Part shown: positions 11,004 through 19,303 of the stretch, in pieces
Layout: each line of letters starts with the position of its first letter
Position numbering within the stretch: position 1 is the first letter of the stretch
IMG/VR virus record: IMGVR_UViG_3300035666_000136
Coordinates: 1 to 26,849 of that record
Source: a virus
Reading direction: 5' to 3' (one strand)
DNA: 26,849 bases
The notes under the pieces: model-generated
The model's database searches: none
Told to the model about the DNA's origin: nothing
Seen by the model: only the letters and a program-made list of their open reading frames with translations
Translations under genes and position numbers: made by a program

Positions 11004-14000
11004 ATGAACGCTAGACAGATGATTGCCCGCTTTGCCGACGGTGGTCCAACCTTTAAGACTGAAGATCTTGTTGCTCAGGCCGTCAAGAATATTCAATCGG
11101 GTGCCTTTCAAGATCTTGAAGACATTAACCGTGCTGCGGAGCAGCTAAGAAAGGCAGGAAATGTCATCACCGATGAGCAGGTTCAGGCTGCTTACAGTGC
11201 AGGCAAGCGTGCGCAAGACGAGGCCATTGCAAGCTTTATTGCATCAACAACGTCCAACCCCATGGATCGCACAAATCCGCGAGGATCCTCGGCGGCAGAA
11301 GCATTGGACTTGATGAAGACCGCCTATCCTGGCATTACGCAAGGGGAAATTGCAGCCAGTGATCCATACAAAGCACTTTCGGCAGCGTCACAGTATGCGT
11401 TGTTTCATACGGGTTTGGGCGGTGAAGGCGCACCGGGAGCCATGGCAGGTGGCATTGGCGGCATGGACGTTAATATCAGGGCACGGCTTGAAGATGCTGC
11501 TAGACAGGCGCAAGCGGGCACGTTGACCAAGGCGCAAGTTGAGGATTTTATCAGCAGTAACATAGGCCAGGGAAAAGATTTCAGTGAGCAGGATCTCATA
11601 CGTGCCACAGGCAAGACCTCTGCACAGCTGCTTGCCGAGATGCAATTTAAGCAGCCGGTAGTCACAAAACCGCCGGTAGTCATACTGCCACCCACAAAAC
11701 CTTTGCCTGATCTGACCGAGGAGTTTGTTGCACCCACAGCCCCACCCCCTCAAGCACCTCCTGTTGCGCTAACCGCAGGACAAGAGGGCCTTGATCCAAG
11801 TACCGCGATCGTGGGAAAGATCCCCGAAAGCGAGCGCGTTAAGATCCCTCAGCTTGATACCGAGTTCAGAGCCTCTGAGCCAAGAACTGCGACCTATGAT
11901 CGCTTCGGGCGCATCACGGGCTATAACTACAGCCCTGCTGCCAAGCTGACCCCTGCCACAGGGACGAATGTATTTAACTGGACGCCTCCAGGCATCACGA
12001 GCCGCCCACGGTCGCTGCTTAATCTTGGCGATGTACCGGGGGTCATGGTCGATCCGGTCACAGGCCAGATGCGTTTGCCGTTATCCGCAAGCCAACAGTT
12101 TGCGCGGGATCGGTCAACGCTGGATAACCAGTTCAGGCAGCTTTACGCCCGGGCAGCAGCCGGGGATAAAAGCCTCCCGACCCAAGCACCCACAAGTGCA
12201 GCGGCGGCGTTTCGTAATTTTGTGATGAGCGGCGAAGATCCCATGTTGCAGAATAAGTTGCGCTTCAGGGACATTGAGCAGCAGAAGTACGATCCGACCA
12301 AAGCCGATCCCGCCTTGCGTGCCCAGTACGGGCAAAGTGCGTTTGTCTCGGATCTTGCAGCGGCGTTTGACCCCTTCCTTGCCCGCAACCGCGCAGCCCT
12401 TACTTCCCTGGCCGAGCAACAGACGCCTAAGAGTTACTCGGAGCAGTACCCGGATATTGCTGAGGCCTACGCCAAGCTCTCGGAGGCGGACAAAGCAAAG
12501 TTCCCTACGCTAAGGGACTACGAGCTTTACCACTTTGATACCTATGGCAGCAAGGAAGGGCGAACGTCGCCTCTTTTAGGAATGGGCGCGTTGCAAAGCC
12601 CGTATGCCACGGCGTTCTTCAGCAAAGGCGGTGAAGCCAGCACGGAGGACTTTATAAAAAAGCAGTCGGGCGGTGATGTTTCACGTGAAACAGCATCGCC
12701 CAATACGGCAGAAGTCCCCAAGCTTGATACTGAGGGCAGGTTGATTGATGAGCGTGAGGAGATCCGCTCGGAATCCCAGCGCATGTTGAATCGCTTGCAA
12801 AGTCAGCCAAGCAAACTGCCGCCGGGACTCAGGCGCACCATCGCTGCAACAAAAGAGCAAGGCAAGGAGTCGATGTTCCCTGCCGCTGCGCCTGCAAGGG
12901 ATCTTTTGTCCGGGATCCTTGGCGCAAGTCCCACGGCCCCCGGGTCTGAGGCGTATCGGACGGGGCAGGCCATTGCCAACATGCCGCCCGTACAGGCCGC
13001 TGCTGCCATACCGGCAAAGATTGCCGCTTCTGCGGGCGACGCTGCCACAGCACTTGCTGCCATGGGGCCAGCCGTGGGTGCAGTCATCAAGCCCAAGGGC
13101 GGGAATTGGATCAGGAACCAGCCTGGGAACTATTTGCGAACACTCAAAAACACGCCTGACGTAGATCAAGATATTGTCATGGCGCAAGAGCGATTGGCTG
13201 ATCTAGAAAACACGCCGTCGCCGTTTAATACAGAGCCCATGCGCCGCGAGCTAAAACAAGAGTTGGCGGGATACGAAACCGAGAAGTCCCTTAACAATTG
13301 GATTGATACCAAGCTCGGCAAGTACGTCAAAAATGAGATGGGTACGCCTGAAGACCCATTGAGAAAGCTTGCTGAACGGGGTGTTTTACATATCGATCCC
13401 GCACACGACTGGGACACGTACCTTTTAACGTACAGACGTCGAGACGAGGGATTTCCTGAAAAAGGCATTGCTCAAGGTGAACTGGCCAAACGCTGGGAAA
13501 ACATAGTCGATTACGACATCGAAATAGAAAAACAAAAGCACTTTGTAAAAAATGCGGATGAATTTAATTTTCCCAGTGCGCGAAGGTTTATAGCGGGCAA
13601 CCCGTGGGTTAAAAATTTAGACCCAGAGACCTCGCTGTATTCTATATTACCCCTTGCAGGTGAGGACAGATTAGGTTTTGTACACCTAATCGATGAGTTA
13701 CGAAACGCTAGTAACCCTCAATCAGGCTTACCACAAAATCTCCAGGTAGACCCCAGGAAGCTCGATAGGATCTCCGTGCCTCAAGCGGTCGAGCTCGTTG
13801 ACAAGATCAACAAGTGGCGCGTGGAGAATGTTAAGAACCTCCAGCTTGAAGAGACGCTCAAGGCTGATCTCTACAAGGCTTACCCAGAGCAAAATTATCG
13901 TTGGGTGCAACTCAATAGGCCCGGGCAGTTTGCAGCCGAGTCCGATGCCATGGGTCACTCGGTCCGTGGTTATGAGCCCCCGGACAAGGGAGGCAGTGAC

Positions 14001-14795
14001 TACTACGGGCTTGGTGGCTTTAAAGCCATTGAGTCAGGAGAGGCCAAGGTTTACTCCCTTCGCGATGAGAAGGGTCAGCCGCATGTGACGATTGAGGTAG
14101 GACAAGGTAGCAGACTTCCTAGGCACCAGGAGATTCTTGACGAGATGGAACGCTCTGGATTGAATCCGCGTTCAATGGGTCAGGATGAATACAACACGGC
14201 CTATCGTGAGGCACAGAGAACTTTAGAGGATCGTCAACCTTTGCGAATCACACAAATCAAAGGCAAGGGCAACGCAATGCCTGCTGAGAAATACATGCCT
14301 TTTATTCAAGATTTTGTAAAAAGTGGCAATTGGACTGAAGTTAACGACCTACAAAACACTGGATTGATTCGATTAGGAAACGAGTACCTAACGTCCAAAG
14401 AAATCAAACCATTGGTTGAGCAATCCATGCGATACCTTGAGCAATCGCCTGCGCTTGAGCCTCACCGCCAAGCAAGACGAGCTCTTAACGATTACTGGAA
14501 CACAAGTAGCTCAGTTCATTCATCAAGATACAGAGAACTTGAGAACCAAGCAGGTATGCAAGTACACCCTGACATACCCTACACCTACGGTGAAATGCTC
14601 AGTATTTTTCAAGATCCTGGTTCTTATGATCCAAGTTCGCTCAGGGAGAATCTTGAGCGTGTTAATCGCTTGCGCCAACTTTACGGTGAGGAAGGCTTCA
14701 AAAAAGGCGGCCCCGTCGATGTTCCACGTGAAACATCGACTTCCAAGCAACAACTCGATAAACTCGCGCAGGTAAGTCAGCGCAAAAAGGCCTAG
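11004..14795 (+). CDS. Large protein of unknown function carrying two parS-like sites
   Basis: A 1263-residue protein between terminase and portal. ATG 11004 follows AGGGGA. Visible parts: an N-terminal helical region; a Pro-rich linker (about 219-255, with KPPVVILPP and APPPQAPP); an Ala-rich, weakly hydrophobic segment (about 652-697); a charged region with WIDTKLGKYVKNEMGTPEDP; and YSLRDEKGQPHVTIEV (1017-1032) followed by QIKGKGN (1084-1090), a pairing I have seen in large phage 'polyvalent' proteins. Short GG motifs (ADGGP, SKGGE, KKGGP) recur. It may be an injected or internal virion protein, which is inference. Its gene contains two exact parS consensus sequences. Base composition becomes more AT-rich after about 13.3 kb, suggesting a composite origin. 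Confidence 0.75.
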   Translation: MNARQMIARFADGGPTFKTEDLVAQAVKNIQSGAFQDLEDINRAAEQLRKAGNVITDEQVQAAYSAGKRAQDEAIASFIASTTSNPMDRTNPRGSSAAEALDLMKTAYPGITQGEIAASDPYKALSAASQYALFHTGLGGEGAPGAMAGGIGGMDVNIRARLEDAARQAQAGTLTKAQVEDFISSNIGQGKDFSEQDLIRATGKTSAQLLAEMQFKQPVVTKPPVVILPPTKPLPDLTEEFVAPTAPPPQAPPVALTAGQEGLDPSTAIVGKIPESERVKIPQLDTEFRASEPRTATYDRFGRITGYNYSPAAKLTPATGTNVFNWTPPGITSRPRSLLNLGDVPGVMVDPVTGQMRLPLSASQQFARDRSTLDNQFRQLYARAAAGDKSLPTQAPTSAAAAFRNFVMSGEDPMLQNKLRFRDIEQQKYDPTKADPALRAQYGQSAFVSDLAAAFDPFLARNRAALTSLAEQQTPKSYSEQYPDIAEAYAKLSEADKAKFPTLRDYELYHFDTYGSKEGRTSPLLGMGALQSPYATAFFSKGGEASTEDFIKKQSGGDVSRETASPNTAEVPKLDTEGRLIDEREEIRSESQRMLNRLQSQPSKLPPGLRRTIAATKEQGKESMFPAAAPARDLLSGILGASPTAPGSEAYRTGQAIANMPPVQAAAAIPAKIAASAGDAATALAAMGPAVGAVIKPKGGNWIRNQPGNYLRTLKNTPDVDQDIVMAQERLADLENTPSPFNTEPMRRELKQELAGYETEKSLNNWIDTKLGKYVKNEMGTPEDPLRKLAERGVLHIDPAHDWDTYLLTYRRRDEGFPEKGIAQGELAKRWENIVDYDIEIEKQKHFVKNADEFNFPSARRFIAGNPWVKNLDPETSLYSILPLAGEDRLGFVHLIDELRNASNPQSGLPQNLQVDPRKLDRISVPQAVELVDKINKWRVENVKNLQLEETLKADLYKAYPEQNYRWVQLNRPGQFAAESDAMGHSVRGYEPPDKGGSDYYGLGGFKAIESGEAKVYSLRDEKGQPHVTIEVGQGSRLPRHQEILDEMERSGLNPRSMGQDEYNTAYREAQRTLEDRQPLRITQIKGKGNAMPAEKYMPFIQDFVKSGNWTEVNDLQNTGLIRLGNEYLTSKEIKPLVEQSMRYLEQSPALEPHRQARRALNDYWNTSSSVHSSRYRELENQAGMQVHPDIPYTYGEMLSIFQDPGSYDPSSLRENLERVNRLRQLYGEEGFKKGGPVDVPRETSTSKQQLDKLAQVSQRKKA
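12677..12692. other. parS-like site 1 (canonical ParB-binding palindrome)
   Basis: TGTTTCACGTGAAACA is a perfect 16-bp palindrome and is identical to the chromosomal parS consensus described for Bacillus subtilis and conserved across many bacteria. It is read in frame within the large protein gene as part of D558-V-S-R-E-T563. No parA or parB gene is visible in the window, so a host ParB is the likely partner if the site is used. Confidence 0.85.
14715..14740. other. parS-like site 2 inside a 26-bp palindrome
   Basis: The core TGTTCCACGTGAAACA at 14720-14735 fits the degenerate parS consensus TGTTNCACGTGAAACA. Symmetry continues for five more bases on each side (GTCGA and TCGAC), giving a 26-bp palindrome with a single mismatched pair. 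It is read as D1239-V-P-R-E-T1244, 19 codons before the end of the gene, and lies 2,043 bp from site 1. Confidence 0.85.
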
Positions 14796-14797
14796 AC

Positions 14798-17209
14798 ATG
14801 CCCATCGACAAAGCCCTCTACGAAGCCCCGCAGACCTCGATCGAGATCGAGTCGGGTGATGCGCCTGATATCGAGATCATCCTTGATGAGGATGGTGGTG
14901 CGACGATCGAGATCGGGGAAGACGAAGGCGATGATGTTGACTTCTACGCCAATCTGGCAGAAGTCCTGGACGATGACATCTTATCCAAGATCGCCATTGA
15001 CCTTTCTGCCTTCTTCGAGGCCGATAAGTCCAGCCGCTCGGACTGGGAGCAGACCTATGCCAAGGGCCTTGAGCTCTTAGGCATGCGGTTTGAGGAGCGC
15101 ACCAAGCCATTTCGAGGCGCGGCAGCGGCAACTCATCCATTGCTCATGGAAGCTGTGGTCCAGTTCCAAGCGCAAGCGACCAAGGAACTGATGCCCGCCA
15201 ACGGCCCTGTGCGCACGGAGATCCTGGGCAAAGAGACGTTAGACAAGTTCCAGCAGGCAGGGCGCGTGCAGGACTTCATGAACTACCAGATCACAACTGT
15301 CATGAAGGAATACACGCCTGAGTTTGATCAGGCGATGTTCTATCTGGGCTATGGCGGCTCGGTGTTCAAGAAGGTTTACTTCGATGCCCAGTTAGATCGG
15401 ATGGTATCGAAGCTTGTGCTGGCAGATGACGTGTTTATCCCGTACTACGGATCAAGCGTCATGAGCCAATGTCCACGGATCACGCATCGTATTGCGATGG
15501 ACTCCAACGAATACCGCAAGCGCGTGGTCGCAGGCGAGTATTTGGATGTGATTGTGGAAAGCGAGCTCTATCCATCGGATGCAAGCCAGATCCGTTATCA
15601 GGTGGATAAGCAAACGGGTGTCGTGGAAACCGGTGCGCCCGAAGAAATCTTCTTGCTTGAGTTCCAAGTGGACTACGATTTGCCAGGATTTGAGGACACG
15701 GACGACAAAGGCGAGCCCACAGGCATCAAATTGCCCTATGTGATCACGATTGATGAGGCGACCAAACGCGTTATTGGCGTTAAACGCAACTGGAAAGAGG
15801 ACGATGAGCGCAAAAACAGGCGCAATTACTTCGTTCACTACGTCTTAATCGAGGGCCTTGGGTCGTATGGCTTGGGTTTTGTGCATTTGGTGGGTGGTTT
15901 ATCGAAAACGGCCACTGCTGCACTGCGTCAATTGCTTGATGCAGGCACCTTATCGAACCTTCCAGCAGGGTTCAAGGCCAAAGGCGCACGGATCGCGGAC
16001 CAAGACAACCCGATTCAGCCTGGAGAATGGCGCGATATTGACGTGGGTGGCGCGGAATTGCAGCAAAACATGCTGCCTTTGCCCTACAAAGAGCCTTCGC
16101 AGACGCTTTTTGCCCTACTTGGGTTCTGTGTAGACGCCGGAAGACGTCTTGCCAGCATCGCCGACATGCAAGTTGGCGAGGGCAACCAAATGGCGCAGGT
16201 CGGAACGACGCTTGCACTGCTTGAACGCGGCACGCAGGTCATGTCGGCCATCCACAAACGGCTGCATTACGCATTAAAAGAGGAATTTCAGCTGCTGGCT
16301 GAGGGTTTTGGCATGTATTTGCCAGATGAGTACCCCTATGACGTGCCAGGAGCGTCGAGAAAGATCAAAAAAGCGGACTTCAACAACCTTGTTGCCGTCC
16401 AACCGGTCTCAGACCCCAATATCTTCTCCTCGGCCCAGCGTCTGACGCTTGCCCAGATGCAGTTGCAGATGGCGCAGACCGCACCGCAGATGCACAACCT
16501 CTATGAGGCCTACTATCGCGTCTACACCGCGATGAATGTGCGCGATATTGACAGCATTTTGAAGCCGCAGCGCACACAAATGCCCAAGGATCCGGCAACG
16601 GAGAACGGGGATGTGCTGGATGCGATGGAATTGAAGGCTTTTGCAGGGCAACAGCACGATGCGCACATTGCATCGCACCTGATGATGGGTTTATCGCCCA
16701 TGTTGCAGGCGCAACCTATGGCCGCGATGATTTTGCAAAAGCACATCCTTGAGCATGTGCGCTTGAAGGCCGAAGAAGCGACCGAAGCCGAGCTCTTTAT
16801 GGCCTATGGCAAAGATCCTGACCGCATGGTGTCTGATTTACAGCGCGAAGCGTCGATTGCGCTAAAGACTGCCATGTACATGCAGGAGATTCGCGATCTC
16901 CAAAACCAGTTGATGGGCAACCAAGGCCAGGGCCCTGATCCGTTGGTCTTGCTCAAAGAAAAAGAGCTCCAGATCCGTGCGCAAGACGACCAAGCCCAGC
17001 AGCAAATCGACAGGCAGCGCCTGTTGGTCGAGCAGCAGCGCACGCAGGCCAATCAACAAGCCAATCAGGCTCGTATTCAGTCGCAAGAGCGTATTGCTGC
17101 CGAGCGTGCTACGGTTGCACGCGAGCGTGCAGCTATGATGGATCAAAACGCCCGCCGCGCGCAGCAAGTGCAGGCGATCAACCAACGGAGAAGTCGCGAT
17201 GCCGCTTAA
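14798..17209 (+). CDS. Portal protein (P22-like)
   Basis: An 803-residue protein beginning 2 bases after the preceding stop, with AAAGG at 14785-14789. The first 55 residues are strongly acidic. The middle (GFRG-type 'ERTKPFRGAAAATHPLLMEAVVQFQAQATKELMP', then SVFKKVYFD and 'GLGSYGLGFVHLVGGLSKTATAALRQLLDAGTLSNLPAG') matches P22-type portal proteins in aquatic phages. The last 100 residues are a Gln/Arg/Ala-rich coiled coil (QQQIDRQRLLVEQQRTQ). Twelve subunits would form the DNA-entry ring at the capsid vertex that docks the terminase. Length is typical for this group. It overlaps the next gene by 11 bases. Confidence 0.88.
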   Translation: MPIDKALYEAPQTSIEIESGDAPDIEIILDEDGGATIEIGEDEGDDVDFYANLAEVLDDDILSKIAIDLSAFFEADKSSRSDWEQTYAKGLELLGMRFEERTKPFRGAAAATHPLLMEAVVQFQAQATKELMPANGPVRTEILGKETLDKFQQAGRVQDFMNYQITTVMKEYTPEFDQAMFYLGYGGSVFKKVYFDAQLDRMVSKLVLADDVFIPYYGSSVMSQCPRITHRIAMDSNEYRKRVVAGEYLDVIVESELYPSDASQIRYQVDKQTGVVETGAPEEIFLLEFQVDYDLPGFEDTDDKGEPTGIKLPYVITIDEATKRVIGVKRNWKEDDERKNRRNYFVHYVLIEGLGSYGLGFVHLVGGLSKTATAALRQLLDAGTLSNLPAGFKAKGARIADQDNPIQPGEWRDIDVGGAELQQNMLPLPYKEPSQTLFALLGFCVDAGRRLASIADMQVGEGNQMAQVGTTLALLERGTQVMSAIHKRLHYALKEEFQLLAEGFGMYLPDEYPYDVPGASRKIKKADFNNLVAVQPVSDPNIFSSAQRLTLAQMQLQMAQTAPQMHNLYEAYYRVYTAMNVRDIDSILKPQRTQMPKDPATENGDVLDAMELKAFAGQQHDAHIASHLMMGLSPMLQAQPMAAMILQKHILEHVRLKAEEATEAELFMAYGKDPDRMVSDLQREASIALKTAMYMQEIRDLQNQLMGNQGQGPDPLVLLKEKELQIRAQDDQAQQQIDRQRLLVEQQRTQANQQANQARIQSQERIAAERATVARERAAMMDQNARRAQQVQAINQRRSRDAA

Positions 17210-17459
17210 ACAAGGCAAGAGCCAGAAGGTCATCTCAGGCAATATTGGTGAGATGATCAAGAAGTACAAGGAAACGGGGTCGATCGGCACCAGCAAGCCC
17301 AAGAACAGGGGCGCTGCCATCAAGCAGGCTGCTGCCATTGCCTACGCTACGGCAGGTAAGCCAAGAAAGTACAAGGCTGGCAGCACGCCTGCCGGTGTGC
17401 AAGGTCCGTTTATGACGGTCAAGAAAAAGGACGGCAATCGTCCTGTGAAAATCTACTAG
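17199..17459 (+). CDS. Basic small protein, DUF6496-like
   Basis: An 86-residue, Lys-rich protein; GGAG at 17187-17190 is 8 bases before ATG 17199. The text KVISGNIGEMIKKYKETGSI...NRGAAIKQAAAIAYATAGKPRK resembles the DUF6496 pattern (a helix followed by 'G..I...KQAIAIAL..A'). Such small basic proteins occur around portal genes of aquatic phages. Strong positive charge suggests contact with DNA or the capsid interior; no function is established. Confidence 0.65.
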   Translation: MPLKQGKSQKVISGNIGEMIKKYKETGSIGTSKPKNRGAAIKQAAAIAYATAGKPRKYKAGSTPAGVQGPFMTVKKKDGNRPVKIY

Positions 17460-17470
17460 GAGCATTAATT

Positions 17471-17668
17471 ATGGCTGCACCAAAGGAAAAGCGTTTTCCT
17501 TCACTGGAAGACATGAAGAAAGCGGACAAGGATGTTTACACCGAAGACAAAGGTCCCCCGCCTTCGCCTCCCGACATGGGATCGGTACAAAAGAAAGCCA
17601 AAGGTGGTCTTGTGACCAGCCGTGGCCAGGGCAAGGTCATGCGGACAAAGCAAACCCGCATTTGCTAA
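17471..17668 (+). CDS. Small KGG-motif protein
   Basis: A 65-residue basic protein; AGGAGC at 17458-17463 is 7 bases before ATG 17471. The end, KKAKGGLVTSRGQGKVMRTKQTRIC, is highly typical of a tiny protein next to portal genes in uncultured aquatic phages, with a KGG followed by SRGxG and a C-terminal Cys. The proline stretch PPPSPPDMG precedes it. Function unknown. Confidence 0.7.
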   Translation: MAAPKEKRFPSLEDMKKADKDVYTEDKGPPPSPPDMGSVQKKAKGGLVTSRGQGKVMRTKQTRIC

Positions 17669-17682
17669 TTCCGAGCCCTTCT

Positions 17683-17708
17683 GGTGGGGGCAAAACCACC
17701 TGCTTTTT
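17683..17708 (+). terminator. Weak hairpin with T tract
   Basis: GGTGG at 17683-17687 and CCACC at 17696-17700 can pair around an 8-nt loop and are followed by TGCTTTTT. The stem is only 5 bp. It may attenuate rather than stop transcription, since structural genes continue downstream without an obvious new promoter. Confidence 0.3.
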
Positions 17709-17722
17709 CATGGGCTGTGACC

Positions 17723-17911
17723 ATGCTTGACTTAGTCGAACGCATACTGAGAGAAATTAGAACACTACGTGAGAGCACGGAAGGACTCGTGCTTAACGGA
17801 TCGGTTCCTGATATGGAACGATATCGTTTTCTGATGGGTCGCTTAGAGGCACTCAAGCTTGTTGAGGTCACGGTCAAAGATCTTTTAAACGAGCGAGAGG
17901 AGAATCTCTGA
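17723..17911 (+). CDS. Hypothetical small helical protein
   Basis: A 62-residue protein from ATG 17723; a GTG at 17684 in frame falls in the hairpin and is rejected. The sequence MLDLVERILREIRTLRES, then VPDMERYRFLMGRLEALKLVEVTVKDLL, is two amphipathic helices. The 'S-x-x-Y-x-x-L-x-G-x-L-x-x-L' style is common in a small protein upstream of the GroES-like gene in aquatic phages. Its TGA overlaps the next ATG by one base (TGATG). Role unknown. Confidence 0.6.
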   Translation: MLDLVERILREIRTLRESTEGLVLNGSVPDMERYRFLMGRLEALKLVEVTVKDLLNEREENL

Positions 17912-18363
17912 TGGCATTGACGGCACTTGAACAAAAGTGGCAGGAGCAAGAAGCCCAGCGCAAGCCCGCGTTGGACGATGCGTATGACAAAGAAGGCAAC
18001 TTTGATCCGCAGTTGATTGAAGGCAGCGTCCTGAGTCGTTTGCCACGACCAACCGGATGGCGCATCGCTATCCTGCCTTATCGCGGCGCACAGAAAACCA
18101 AAGGCGGCATTGCCTTGTCTGAGGAAACCCAAAAGCGCACCCAGGTGGCTACCACCGTGGGCTACGTGCTGCATTTAGGACCGCTTGCCTACTACGATCA
18201 GGAGAAGTTTCCTGACGGCCCGTGGTGCAAGGAAGGTGATTGGATCATCTTTGGTCGTTACGCAGGTGCGCGCATCCCGATTGACGGCGGCGAGATTCGC
18301 TTCATCAACGATGATGAAGTGCTCGGCGTGATCAATGACCCGCAAGATATCGTCCACATGTAA
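17911..18363 (+). CDS. GroES-like co-chaperonin protein
   Basis: A 150-residue protein with GAGGAGA upstream of ATG 17911. After an N-terminal helix (1-40), LPRPTGWRIAILPYRG...KTKGGIALSEETQKRTQVATTVGYVLHLGP marks the GroES barrel, with KGGIALSEET aligned to the mobile loop. GDWIIFGRYAGARIPIDGGEIRFINDDEVLGVI completes the fold. Phage GroES homologues (such as T4 gp31) cap host GroEL so that the capsid protein can fold. The position directly before scaffold and capsid genes supports a head-assembly role. It is longer than cellular GroES by an N-terminal extension. Confidence 0.75.
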   Translation: MALTALEQKWQEQEAQRKPALDDAYDKEGNFDPQLIEGSVLSRLPRPTGWRIAILPYRGAQKTKGGIALSEETQKRTQVATTVGYVLHLGPLAYYDQEKFPDGPWCKEGDWIIFGRYAGARIPIDGGEIRFINDDEVLGVINDPQDIVHM

Positions 18364-18373
18364 GGAACAACCC

Positions 18374-19300
18374 ATGGCCAATGAACAACTGGAATTTAAG
18401 CTAGGCGAAGACGAAGAGTCTGCTACCGTTGCCATCAATGAAGACGGCACCGCAGAGCAGCTTGAAAAGCCTGAACCGCCTGCGGTTGAAACACCCAGGC
18501 AACAACAAACCACAAGCGATGACCTTGATCAGTACAGCGACAAGGTTCAAAAGCGTATTGATAAGCTAACTGCACGCCTGCGCGAAACCGAGCGCCGTGA
18601 GCAAGAGGCAATTCGCGTGGCGCAAGAGATGCAAGCCCGCATCAAGGATGCCGAGCAGCGTTACGCGCACGCGGACACGCAGCGCATGGGCGAGGCAAAG
18701 GGTCGCATCGAGACACAGGTTCTTGCGCTTAAGCAGATTATGAAAAAGGCCCGTGAGGAAGGTGACATTGACACCGAAACGGAAGCCCATGAGCGTTTGA
18801 CCGCTATCCTCGTTGACCAACGCCGTTTGCAAGAAGAAGCCGCACAGCGTGAGGCGTATGAACAGCAGCGCACAGCCCAGGCTCAACAGCAGCAGGCTTA
18901 TCAGCAGCAACAAGCCGCTCGTCCGCAGCAGCCCCAGCCCGATCCGCGTGCTGAGGAATGGGCCGAGAAGAATGAGTGGTTTGGCAAGGACGTTGCAATG
19001 ACGGCAGCAGTCCGAGGCATCCATATTCAGCTGGTATCGCAAGAAGGTTTTGATCCGCGAGGCGATGATTACTACGAAGAGTTGGATCGACGCATCAAAG
19101 ACGCCTTCCCACATAAGTTTCGTTCTGATAGTATGAACCGTTCAGCCAACCGTCCCGTGCAAACGGTTGCTCCTGCGTCACGCTCTTCGGGTGTGAACCA
19201 AAGCGCACGCCGCACTGTGAAACTGACCCCGAGTCAGGTCGCAATTGCCAAAAGACTAGGTGTTCCGCTTGAGGAATACGCAAAGTACGTGAAGGAATAA
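18374..19300 (+). CDS. Scaffolding-like protein
   Basis: A 308-residue acidic, highly helical protein; AAGGA at 18362-18366 precedes ATG 18374. Residues about 50-190 are coiled coil (RIDKLTARLRETERREQEAIRVAQEMQARI), followed by a Gln-rich stretch (QQQQAYQQQQAARPQQPQ). The C-terminus, VKLTPSQVAIAKRLGVPLEEYAKYVKE, forms a short helical end found on many scaffold-like phage proteins and could bind the capsid. Order (GroES-like, scaffold, decoration, capsid) fits. It has no protease motif. Confidence 0.7.
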   Translation: MANEQLEFKLGEDEESATVAINEDGTAEQLEKPEPPAVETPRQQQTTSDDLDQYSDKVQKRIDKLTARLRETERREQEAIRVAQEMQARIKDAEQRYAHADTQRMGEAKGRIETQVLALKQIMKKAREEGDIDTETEAHERLTAILVDQRRLQEEAAQREAYEQQRTAQAQQQQAYQQQQAARPQQPQPDPRAEEWAEKNEWFGKDVAMTAAVRGIHIQLVSQEGFDPRGDDYYEELDRRIKDAFPHKFRSDSMNRSANRPVQTVAPASRSSGVNQSARRTVKLTPSQVAIAKRLGVPLEEYAKYVKE

Positions 19301-19303
19301 ACC

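Noticed and set aside
12681-13187. Minus-strand frame of 168 residues
   Set aside because: It lies entirely opposite the large protein gene; composition is that of a shadow.
14416-14775. Frame containing MFHVKH near its end
   Set aside because: MFHVKH is simply the parS-like palindrome read in another frame, a common annotation artefact; no start signal supports a gene.
18566-19114. Minus-strand 182-residue hydrophobic frame
   Set aside because: The Leu-rich product is the antisense of the Gln/Arg/Glu-rich coiled coil of the scaffold and has no independent support.
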